From assembly GCA_017480395.1 (NCBI GenBank), contig JAFVAS010000290.1, positions 1 through 5,742 of the forward strand: a DNA stretch of 5,742 bases, read 5' to 3'. The notes beneath the pieces are model-generated. The model searched no databases. It had not been told where the DNA came from and saw nothing but the letters and a program-made list of their open reading frames with translations. This document shows positions 1-5,742 of the stretch, one piece after another (within the stretch, counting starts at the first letter, position 1; each line of letters begins with the position of its first letter). A program made the position numbers and the translations under genes. This DNA comes from Oscillospiraceae bacterium (GTDB lineage: Bacteria > Bacillota > Clostridia > Oscillospirales > Oscillospiraceae).

Positions 1-3000
1 CGCAGAGCTGGAACACCGCGCTGCTGGAGGAGATCGGCTACTATGTGACCGCCGATGACCGGTATTCCGCCCGATGGACCTTCAGCGACGCGGAAAAGCT
101 GGGCAAAGAGGGCGTTTCCGCCGGGGAGCTCTATCGGTTCGACGGCGGGAAGACCCTGGCGCTGCCGGTCTATGCCTCCAACAAGAGCACCTTCCAACTC
201 CTGCCCGGCGATCAGGCCAACTCCTATCAGTCTCCGATCGACCTCGGACAGAAGTTCACCAACCTGGGCGCCCTCTCCACCTGGGAGAAGGCGTCCGGTG
301 ATGGCGCGTATCATCGGAATCCCGACAAAGAGAGCACGGCCCAGTACGCCGTCTCCAAGGAGGTCTCCATCGAGAAGAAGGAGGCGGCCCTGGGGATTGC
401 GGCCTCGGCGCAGACGGCCTTTAACCACGCCTCGGTGATGGAGTACTATGCCAGGGCGGAGAATACCGGCAATGTGGGCTTTGGGACGCTGCCCGTGACG
501 GATACCCTCACCGGCTCCCAGGCGCTCCTGGCCCCGGTGGCGGAGAACCGGGGAAATTCCGGCCTTTCCGGGTGCGACAAGGTGACGGTCAATGGGACGG
601 AGTACTACGTCCTCACCGAGGGAACCTACCAAAACGTCTATCTGGGCACGATCCGCAGCAATGGCTCCGCGGAGGGCACCCTTTGCCTCGCCGACGAGAT
701 CGCCGTGACAAAAACGCTGACCGACATCACCTCGGGCACCATCGAGTATATGGAGGGCCTGACCGGGCAGAAGATCCGCTACACCTCCCAGGTGTCCTGG
801 TATCTGGACGCGCTGCCGGCGGGGCAGAGCCGCACCATCGTCTATGACACCATCGGCGTAGAGGTGACGAGCACGGGGAAGGCGCTGCGCAATTACTCCT
901 ATGACAACACCGTCTATCTCAATGGTCTGCTGGGGACGGAGGGGAATGACCGCCTCTATGCGAAGATCAGCGACCCCAGCCACGGCCACGGCTCCTCCTA
1001 TGGCATCGACAAGTCGATTGTGGAGACCCTCGGGCGGCTCTACAGCCTGGACGACAAGACGCGCAACGACCACACGGACGAGGTGCTGGATGCGGATGAC
1101 TACAGCCGGATCACCGCCCGGGACAACTCCGTCCTCTACAAGATCGTTCTGAGCTACGATCCCCCGGAGGAGGGGATGAGTATCACCTTCCAGGGGGATG
1201 AGATCTACGACTGCCTCCCGAAGACCTATGGTCAGTTCACCTGGGGCAAGGGCACAAAGGCGCAGGTCGGCACAAAGGGCAACGTCTATGTGGAGACCCG
1301 GAGGGAGGGAGAGGTGACCACCAGCGCCGGGTTTGACGAAGCCTGGTCTGTCTCCGCCCGAAAGCCCGGGGACACGGTGGACAGCCCGGAGAATCAGTTC
1401 CTCCGCTGGGACTCCGACGCCACGATTACGCTGAAGGGCAAGTCCAGCCTCGTCCTCTATGTGACCCTCACCTTTGCGGACAGCGCCACCTGGGAGGCAT
1501 ACTGCAAGGCCGCCGCCGGGCGGGAGCTGATCAACACGGTCTATGTGTGCGAAAAGCCCGCCTCGGTGACCCACGACCTGGTGTATGAGAATCAGGCCTA
1601 TCTGCAAAAGGGCGTGAACTACGTCTACGACCTGGCGGACACCGGCAGCCGGACGTATTTTGCCAATGGCGACTACGCCTATGTGGAGTATTACACGGTC
1701 ATCTACAACGGCGGCTACTCCAAGCTGTATCTCGCCGACCTGGTGGATGAGCTGCCCCAGGGCTTCACCTTCCACAGCGTGAACGCCGGGGCCAACGCCT
1801 ACGCCGCCACCAACGGTGCCCGATCCACCACCGCAACCACCTACAGCGGCACCGGCTCCGGCGCCCCGGCGGTCATTCAGGACAGCGGCATGACGGGGGG
1901 AAAGGTGACCTATAAGGCGGCCTACGTCACGGCGGACGAGAGCGCGGACGGAAGGGTCACCTTCCACCTCCAGGGCAACCGCTCCAACGCCAGCTTTGTG
2001 TCCTATGACCCGGTGGTGGCGGAGGAGCGCGGGGAGGAGAACGCCTGGTATCTCTCCCGGGGAGAGGCCATCGCCTTCACCTACACCCTGAAGGTTGACC
2101 GGGATTCGAGCAAGACCGGCAGCGTCGCCCACAACCGCATTCATATGAGCTTCAACGATCCCTTCGGGGCCGGCATCAGCCGGTATGAGTTCCCCGATGG
2201 GGAGGGGAACGGCGTGGCCGGTGTGACCCGCTCCGGCATCGAGGGGAATGACGGCGCGTGCTATGACTACGACGGCAAGCGCGGCCTGATGTCCTGGGTG
2301 GATTTGGAGTGCGGCGAGATCATCCCCGGCGTTGTCAAGAGCGTCCTGTCCTACAGCACCGCCACCACCACGGAGCCCATCTCCAGCGGCGGAACGGTCA
2401 GCGGCGGCGTCAGCGCCCTGAACTGGCAGGTGGAGGCCAAGAACCAGGGCAGCCAGGAGATCACCGGCTACACCGTGTCCGACACCATGGAGCTGCCCTT
2501 CCACCCCTTCGGCAAGGTGGGATACGCGATCTATGACAGCAGGCATGTCCTGCGCACCGCCGTCTACTCCAATCCCAGCACTCCGGCCTCGGCGCTCTTC
2601 GACATCACCCATGTGAGCGACACCGAGGTGACGCTCCTTGACCTGACCGGCACGGAGCACAAGGCGCAGTACGGCGGAGGCCCGGTTCAGATCACCCTCC
2701 ACTATGTGCAGTACAGCTATGGCAGCGGCGGGACGACCCAGATCGAGAATCAGGTGGTCGAGGTCTCCTTTGAAAAGCACTATGACGACGCGACCAACAC
2801 CAGCGGCACGGTGACCATGAACCTCTACTTCCCGCCCTGGAGCGTGGTCGGGGGAGAGGAGATGCCCTCGGTCATGGGCATTGTGCCCACGGGGGAGGGC
2901 GTCCTGACGGTCTCCACCCGGGCGATTGGCGGCACGGCCAACCGGGAGTACGTCAACCGGGGCAGCCTGATCCCGAACGCCGCCTTCCAGAAGGCCGGAG

Positions 3001-4670
3001 ATGGCCGGAACCTGGGCACGATGGTGCGTGACTCCGCCAGCGTAGTCATCAACGGCAGCGGCAAGACCTCCGCCATGAAGCAGGTCGTGGAGCATCAGGG
3101 ACACACGGACAACACGGCCACCAGCGATCCCGGGCCGGCGGAGCGCGATTCCATCACGCTGCACGACCCCTCCAACGACTTCACCTATACCCTCCAGGTG
3201 AAAAACACCACGGGCAGCGCCATGGAGCGCCTGGTCATCACGGACAATCTGCCCGAGGTGGGCGACCACTACACCATTCAGAGCGGTGTGGGCCGCCTGA
3301 GCGCCTTCCGGGTTCTGTTTGCGGAGGACCCGGAGGTCACGGTTCTGGTCAATGGCACGAAGATCACGGGATACACCGTTCAGTACAGCCCCAAGACCAC
3401 CTTCCAGGAGGGCGACCTGTCCGGCGTGGAATCCGCGCTCTGGGGGGATTCTGCCTCCGATGCCCGCTCCATTCGGGTGGTTATCAATCAGAGCATCGCC
3501 AACGACGCGGTGGTGCAGGTCGTCTTCCGCGCCAGGGTGGACGGAACCCGGACGGAGACGACGGCCCTTGCCTCGGACAAATCCACGGTTCAACTGCTGA
3601 CCACGTCGGACATTGAACGTATGCAGGGCCTGCAGGCCAACAACACCTTCTCCTACTGGTACAGGACGAGCGCGGTGGAGCTGAGCGCCGGAACGGACAT
3701 GGTCGGGGTGAAGCTGCCCTATTTCCCGAAGCTGACCAAGCAGGTGCGGAACATGGCCGGAGAGCCGGACACCGGAACCGACGCGGTGTTCCACTTCGTG
3801 ATCTATCCCGGGACAAAGCAGAGCGCGATTCCCGACGCGGCGAAGGCCTTTGACGGACTGGACGCCGGGGAGATGAAGCTGGTGACGGCGGACGAAGCCA
3901 CCTATCTTCTGGTCTCCGTCGCGGCCAACCAGCCGTCCCCCTTCCTGTACGGGTACGAATTCTGGAAGGACGGGACGACCTACACCATAGAGGAGATCCT
4001 CCCCGCGGGCAGCAGCCGCTATCAGCCGCTGACCTGGAGCGCCCGGAACGCCGAGGGCGCGGAGCTGGGGAGCGGGTACGCCACCTTCACCTATCAGAGC
4101 GATCAGGTGCAGGAATTCACGGCCCAAAACCAGGATTTGGAGTGGGAGTTTGCCATCACCAAGGTCAGCGAAGCCGACCAGAGCGTCAAGCTGCCCGGCG
4201 CATGGTTCGCCCTGTACAGCCTGGAGAAGCCGTCGGAGATTTGGTTCGGCGACACAAAAGCGACGGCGGCTGATGACGGACAGACCTACGCGGCCAAGGT
4301 GGGCTCCGCCGCGCTGAGCGCCCCGGCGACCTATGTAGACGTGAACAGCCGAACCTGGTATCTCATCGGTGCCCGGGCCACGGACGACGGCGGCGTGGCG
4401 GTCTTCACCGGCCTGACGGAGCCGCTGTATCGGTATCTGGAGATCAAGGCCCCCGACGGGTACAACCTGCCGTCTGCGGGCTATGAGACGGTGAGCGCCA
4501 TTTCGGAGGGAACCGTCAACACGCGGGCGCAGGTGACCATCACCAATGAGCCCGGCTACGAGCTTCCCGCCTCCGGCGGCGTCGGCACGACGGCCCTGTA
4601 TGCCATCGGCGGTCTTCTGACTGCCGGGGCGGGCGCGGCGCTGCTGCTGCGCAGGAGAAAGCGGGCCTGA
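1..4670 (+). CDS. Large multi-domain cell-wall-anchored surface adhesin (5'-partial, LPXTG-like)
   Basis: This is the C-terminal part of a giant surface protein. The frame is open from base 3 to the TGA at 4668-4670, and the true start and signal peptide lie upstream. Visible modules, by approximate base position: three Ig-like/DUF11-like modules at 348-920, 984-1560 and 1563-2150; a fourth at 2316-2990; a fifth at 3069-3680 (motifs 'FTYTLQVKN' and 'VITDNLP'); a pilin/FctA-like domain at 3714-4137 (Lys at 3738, 'YTIEEI' at 3981, Asn at 4128); and a Cna_B/SpaA-type domain at 4140-4557 (Lys at 4161, 'YLEIKAPDGY' with Glu at 4440, Asn at 4545). The end carries the sorting signal LPASG (4563-4577), a hydrophobic helix (4590-4649) and the tail RRRKRA. 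In these families Lys-Asn isopeptide bonds stiffen the stalk and a sortase links the protein to the wall. Ligand and exact family are unknown. Seven cysteines, all in the first half of the visible part, are unusual. The surface-anchor call is very sure; the adhesin role is inferred. Confidence 0.93.
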   Translation, partial: QSWNTALLEEIGYYVTADDRYSARWTFSDAEKLGKEGVSAGELYRFDGGKTLALPVYASNKSTFQLLPGDQANSYQSPIDLGQKFTNLGALSTWEKASGDGAYHRNPDKESTAQYAVSKEVSIEKKEAALGIAASAQTAFNHASVMEYYARAENTGNVGFGTLPVTDTLTGSQALLAPVAENRGNSGLSGCDKVTVNGTEYYVLTEGTYQNVYLGTIRSNGSAEGTLCLADEIAVTKTLTDITSGTIEYMEGLTGQKIRYTSQVSWYLDALPAGQSRTIVYDTIGVEVTSTGKALRNYSYDNTVYLNGLLGTEGNDRLYAKISDPSHGHGSSYGIDKSIVETLGRLYSLDDKTRNDHTDEVLDADDYSRITARDNSVLYKIVLSYDPPEEGMSITFQGDEIYDCLPKTYGQFTWGKGTKAQVGTKGNVYVETRREGEVTTSAGFDEAWSVSARKPGDTVDSPENQFLRWDSDATITLKGKSSLVLYVTLTFADSATWEAYCKAAAGRELINTVYVCEKPASVTHDLVYENQAYLQKGVNYVYDLADTGSRTYFANGDYAYVEYYTVIYNGGYSKLYLADLVDELPQGFTFHSVNAGANAYAATNGARSTTATTYSGTGSGAPAVIQDSGMTGGKVTYKAAYVTADESADGRVTFHLQGNRSNASFVSYDPVVAEERGEENAWYLSRGEAIAFTYTLKVDRDSSKTGSVAHNRIHMSFNDPFGAGISRYEFPDGEGNGVAGVTRSGIEGNDGACYDYDGKRGLMSWVDLECGEIIPGVVKSVLSYSTATTTEPISSGGTVSGGVSALNWQVEAKNQGSQEITGYTVSDTMELPFHPFGKVGYAIYDSRHVLRTAVYSNPSTPASALFDITHVSDTEVTLLDLTGTEHKAQYGGGPVQITLHYVQYSYGSGGTTQIENQVVEVSFEKHYDDATNTSGTVTMNLYFPPWSVVGGEEMPSVMGIVPTGEGVLTVSTRAIGGTANREYVNRGSLIPNAAFQKAGDGRNLGTMVRDSASVVINGSGKTSAMKQVVEHQGHTDNTATSDPGPAERDSITLHDPSNDFTYTLQVKNTTGSAMERLVITDNLPEVGDHYTIQSGVGRLSAFRVLFAEDPEVTVLVNGTKITGYTVQYSPKTTFQEGDLSGVESALWGDSASDARSIRVVINQSIANDAVVQVVFRARVDGTRTETTALASDKSTVQLLTTSDIERMQGLQANNTFSYWYRTSAVELSAGTDMVGVKLPYFPKLTKQVRNMAGEPDTGTDAVFHFVIYPGTKQSAIPDAAKAFDGLDAGEMKLVTADEATYLLVSVAANQPSPFLYGYEFWKDGTTYTIEEILPAGSSRYQPLTWSARNAEGAELGSGYATFTYQSDQVQEFTAQNQDLEWEFAITKVSEADQSVKLPGAWFALYSLEKPSEIWFGDTKATAADDGQTYAAKVGSAALSAPATYVDVNSRTWYLIGARATDDGGVAVFTGLTEPLYRYLEIKAPDGYNLPSAGYETVSAISEGTVNTRAQVTITNEPGYELPASGGVGTTALYAIGGLLTAGAGAALLLRRRKRA

Positions 4671-4689
4671 CCCAAAAACCAACAAAAAG

Positions 4690-4721
4690 ACCGCATCGAC
4701 GTCAAGTCGGTGCGGTTTTTT
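4690..4721 (+). terminator. Rho-independent terminator of the large surface protein gene
   Basis: An 11-bp stem pairs 4690-4700 (ACCGCATCGAC) with 4706-4716 (GTCGGTGCGGT), with one T-G wobble and a 5-base loop (GTCAA). A run of six T at 4716-4721 follows. It starts 19 bases after the stop codon at 4670. An A-rich stretch just upstream (from 4675) could give some termination on the other strand, but no convergent gene is visible. This separates the first gene from the second. Confidence 0.93.
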
Positions 4722-4737
4722 GCGCCTGTGCGGCGCA
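4721..4737 (+). other. Second small GC-rich hairpin directly after the terminator
   Basis: A perfect 6-bp inverted repeat, TGCGCC (4721-4726) with GGCGCA (4732-4737), encloses a 5-base loop. It follows the terminator T-run directly and sharing T4721 with it. No T-run follows immediately, so it is not a good terminator by itself. It may act as a backup pause or RNA-end stabilising element, or be chance. Confidence 0.4.
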
Positions 4738-4764
4738 AGATTTCATTCGTTTTTGACGGAACCT

Positions 4765-4792
4765 TTGACGCTATTTTCGCTATGCTGATAAG
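4765..4792 (+). promoter_or_regulatory. Candidate sigma-A promoter P1
   Basis: The -35 candidate TTGACG (4765-4770, 5 of 6 consensus matches) and the -10 candidate GATAAG (4787-4792, 4 of 6) are separated by 16 bases. A transcript would start near 4799, just before the ribosome binding site of a 26-codon small ORF. A second TTTGACG lies 12 bases further upstream. The -10 is only fair, so this call is weaker than P2. Confidence 0.45.
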
Positions 4793-4802
4793 GAAGAGGA
4801 AA

Positions 4803-4811
4803 AGGGTGAGG
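4803..4811 (+). promoter_or_regulatory. Ribosome binding site candidate for the 26-codon ORF
   Basis: The purine-rich stretch AGGGTGAGG lies 7 bases before the ATG at 4819. GAGG can pair with the 16S rRNA 3' end. This site is the main reason to take the small ORF seriously. Confidence 0.5.
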
Positions 4812-4818
4812 AATAATT

Positions 4819-4899
4819 ATGATTACAAACTATTTGTATTCCTGGGAAAATGAAGAAATTCTGCACTTTTTTATTGACGTTTGCGCGTTGTCATTTTAG
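4819..4899 (+). CDS. Possible 26-residue small protein or leader peptide
   Basis: An ATG at 4819 opens a 26-codon frame ending with TAG at 4897-4899. The peptide begins MITNYLYSWENEEILHFF and ends in a hydrophobic stretch with one Cys (DVCALSF). It has a well-spaced ribosome binding site and a candidate promoter (P1) upstream. Its codons are AT-rich, unlike the flanking GC-rich genes, as is the spacer around it. I do not recognise the peptide. It has no run of one amino acid typical of an attenuator leader and no clear membrane helix. The last nine codons contain promoter P2: its -35 falls in Ile-Asp-Val codons and its -10 begins with the stop codon. It may be a real small protein, a leader ORF whose translation affects P2, or a chance frame. 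Confidence 0.33.
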   Translation: MITNYLYSWENEEILHFFIDVCALSF

Positions 4900-4902
4900 A
4901 AT
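4874..4902 (+). promoter_or_regulatory. Strong sigma-A-type promoter P2 for the second surface protein gene
   Basis: The -35 TTGACG (4874-4879) and -10 TAGAAT (4897-4902) each match the consensus at 5 of 6 positions and are exactly 17 bases apart, which is optimal. Transcription would begin near 4909, leaving an untranslated leader of about 147 bases before the GTG at 5056. This is the best promoter in the window. Confidence 0.72.
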
Positions 4903-5055
4903 ATAGATGGTGGAATAGATGCAAATTCAGTATCCTGTGCGTCAAGGATTTTGACGGCGCGGCGCACCGGGAGAAGCGCCCGCATAGACTGCCGCCGGAT
5001 CAATAAAATGTTTTGACGGCGAAATTACGCTGGATCAGCAGGGAAAGGGATTGTA
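4903..5055 (+). other. Long structured 5' leader of the second surface protein gene
   Basis: After promoter P2 about 150 bases precede the gene. Visible structure: a 6-bp inverted repeat CGTCAA/TTGACG (4940-4945 with 4951-4956, loop GGATT); a GC-rich hairpin GGCGC/GCGCC (4961-4965 with 4976-4980), extendable across a bulge to 4959 and 4983; and a competing partner GCCGC (4991-4995) for GCGGC (4959-4963). A tiny frame of 11 codons (ATG at 4919, stop at 4952) ends inside the first inverted repeat, with only a weak ribosome site. I recognise no known riboswitch class. No terminator-like T-run follows these stems, so attenuation by termination is not supported. Confidence 0.4.
5044..5050 (+). promoter_or_regulatory. 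Ribosome binding site deciding the GTG start at 5056
   Basis: AAAGGGA lies 5 bases before the GTG at 5056. An in-frame TAG at 5053-5055 directly precedes this codon, so GTG 5056 is the first possible start in the frame. It also gives a complete basic N-terminus for export. Confidence 0.75.
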
Positions 5056-5742
5056 GTGAAAAAGCTTCTGAATACAATTCAATATTTGCTGAAAAAGCGT
5101 GTGTGGCGGAATGTGATGATCACCTTGGCCTGCGTCGTGGTCTTTGTCACGACGTATGCCCTGATCCTTCCTGCCACCACCATCGACGAGGAGACCGCCC
5201 TGGCCGAGCCCGGCATCGTGCTGGGTTCGGAGACCGCCGTGGCGGAGTCTGACGTGGACGCGCTTGCCTCCGGGGAGCCGGAGGCGGAGCCTGCCCAGCT
5301 GGCCGAGGAGCCCGCACCCGACGCCGAGCCGGAGCCTGTGACGGTGACCTATCCCGCCGTGCAGTTCGACAACGCCGGGGACAGAAGCGCCCCGGTGCAG
5401 GTGCATGTGGACGCGCCGGAGGGGGCCTTCCCCGAGGGCACCACCATGATTGTCCAGCCCGTGGAGGATCGGGCGGTGCGCGCCCTGGTGGAGGACGCGG
5501 TGGAAGGGGATATTGTCCGCTTCCAGGCCATCGACATCACCTTCTTGGACGCCGACGGCAACGAGATCGAGCCCCAGCCCCAGCGGGAGATCAGCGTCAT
5601 CTTTGGCGCGCAGATCATCCGGGAGGCTGAGGAATCCGTCATTGTCCATGTGGACGACCAGGGCAGGGCGGAGATCGTGGAGCAGCTGGATGAGCAGCAG
5701 CTGAAGCAGCTGGATCAGCCCGTCGCCGCGGACGAGATCGTC
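5056..5742 (+). CDS. Exported surface protein, N-terminal part (3'-partial), Clostridia adhesin type
   Basis: The frame opens at GTG 5056 and is still open at the window end (229 codons seen). The N-terminus MKKLLNTIQYLLKKRVWRN is strongly basic and is followed by a hydrophobic segment at residues 20-38, ending 'TTYALILPA'. I recognise this combination from large Cna_B-containing surface proteins of gut Clostridia. A possible signal peptidase site is Ala-Leu-Ala at residues 48-50, a little far from the hydrophobic core. Residues 51-94 form an acidic Pro/Glu/Ala-rich linker. From about residue 98 an extracellular domain begins, with 'VDAPEGAFPEGTTM' at 118-131 and 'AIDITFLDADGNEI' further on, a pattern that precedes Cna_B repeats in similar proteins. 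An Asp/Glu/Gln-rich stretch (QLDEQQLKQLD) lies near the end. Repeats and a sortase signal are expected beyond the window but not seen. It is driven by its own promoter and separated from the upstream gene by a terminator. The precise ligand is unknown. Confidence 0.88.
   Translation, partial: MKKLLNTIQYLLKKRVWRNVMITLACVVVFVTTYALILPATTIDEETALAEPGIVLGSETAVAESDVDALASGEPEAEPAQLAEEPAPDAEPEPVTVTYPAVQFDNAGDRSAPVQVHVDAPEGAFPEGTTMIVQPVEDRAVRALVEDAVEGDIVRFQAIDITFLDADGNEIEPQPQREISVIFGAQIIREAEESVIVHVDDQGRAEIVEQLDEQQLKQLDQPVAADEIV

Larger units (their letters stand above)
4700..5020 (+). repeat. Dispersed TTGACG hexamer family (5 direct, 2 inverted copies)
   Basis: TTGACG occurs at 4753-4758, 4765-4770, 4874-4879, 4951-4956 and 5013-5018. 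Its complement CGTCAA occurs at 4700-4705 (overlapping the terminator loop) and 4940-4945. Three copies extend to TTTTGACGG (starting at 4751, 4949 and 5011), and the last two share the 10-mer TTTTGACGGC 62 bases apart. The first two direct copies are 12 bases apart. Two copies serve as plausible -35 boxes, but those at 4951 and 5013 have no -10 box at a suitable distance, so promoter use does not explain all of them. They could be regulator binding sites, remnants of duplicated promoters, or partly coincidence. Confidence 0.6.

Noticed and set aside
45..4670. GTG at 45 as the true start of the large gene, since a GGAGGAG-like stretch lies at about 26-32
   Set aside because: The frame is open back to base 3 without a stop. 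A sortase-anchored protein needs an N-terminal signal peptide, and none follows this GTG. The purine stretch encodes Leu-Glu-Glu and is 10 or more bases away, so it is most likely coincidental.
4556..4738. 60-codon minus-strand frame across the end of the large gene and the terminator
   Set aside because: It would be translated through the terminator hairpin and is antisense to the sorting signal and membrane helix. No ribosome site or motif supports it.
4919..4954. 11-codon ORF (MQIQYPVRQGF) in the leader of the second gene
   Set aside because: The ribosome site (GGTGGA, 4 bases away) is weak and frames this short are common by chance. It is noted only as part of the leader.
4951..5041. TTGACG at 4951 and 5013 as further -35 boxes
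   Set aside because: At 16-18 bases downstream there is no sequence resembling TATAAT (AAGCGC and CAGCAG at 17 bases), so they do not form promoters by the standard model.
4671..5055. tRNA, CRISPR array, insertion-sequence ends or known riboswitch in the spacer
   Set aside because: No cloverleaf, regularly spaced long repeats, terminal inverted repeats with a target duplication, or familiar riboswitch core could be seen. The only repeats are the short TTGACG words and small hairpins.
5013..5252. Plus-strand frame starting at 5013
   Set aside because: It overlaps the start of the second surface protein gene in another frame, has no good ribosome site and gives a product without recognisable features.
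5035..5649. Open frame of about 200 codons on the minus strand opposite the second surface protein gene
   Set aside because: The plus-strand frame here has a ribosome site, an export signal and recognisable domain motifs. The minus-strand product is rich in Gly, His, Leu and Arg with no recognisable motif, as expected for an antisense shadow of GC-rich coding DNA.

Overview
The window looks like a piece of a cell-surface adhesin locus from a GC-rich Gram-positive bacterium, most likely a gut-type member of the Clostridia (Oscillospiraceae/Lachnospiraceae-like). This is inferred from the protein style (sortase signal, isopeptide-type domains, the 'TTYALILPA' N-terminus), purine-rich ribosome binding sites, and GC-rich coding DNA beside an AT-richer spacer. 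No marker gene fixes the taxon.

Layout. (1) Positions 1-4670, plus strand: the 3' part of a very large cell-wall-anchored surface protein. Its start lies upstream of the window. About 1,555 codons are visible. They encode five tandem Ig-like/DUF11-like modules, a pilin-like domain, a Cna_B/SpaA-type domain, and an LPASG sorting signal with a membrane helix and basic tail. (2) Positions 4671-5055: a 385-base spacer holding a strong intrinsic terminator, a second small hairpin, two sigma-A-like promoter candidates, a possible 26-codon small ORF, and a long structured leader. A hexamer, TTGACG, occurs seven times across the terminator and spacer (five direct, two inverted). (3) Positions 5056-5742, plus strand: the 5' part of a second surface protein gene. 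It has a basic N-terminus, one hydrophobic export segment, an acidic Pro/Glu-rich linker and the start of an extracellular domain, and it runs off the window end.

How it fits together. Both genes encode exported surface proteins in the same orientation. The terminator and the internal promoters suggest that they are transcribed separately. The first protein would be exported, stiffened by intramolecular Lys-Asn isopeptide bonds and attached to the wall by a sortase, which is not in this window. The second is probably a paralogue-like adhesin of the same general class. The spacer is the least explained part of the window and the best candidate for new regulatory biology. I found no RNA genes, mobile elements, CRISPR arrays or enzyme genes.
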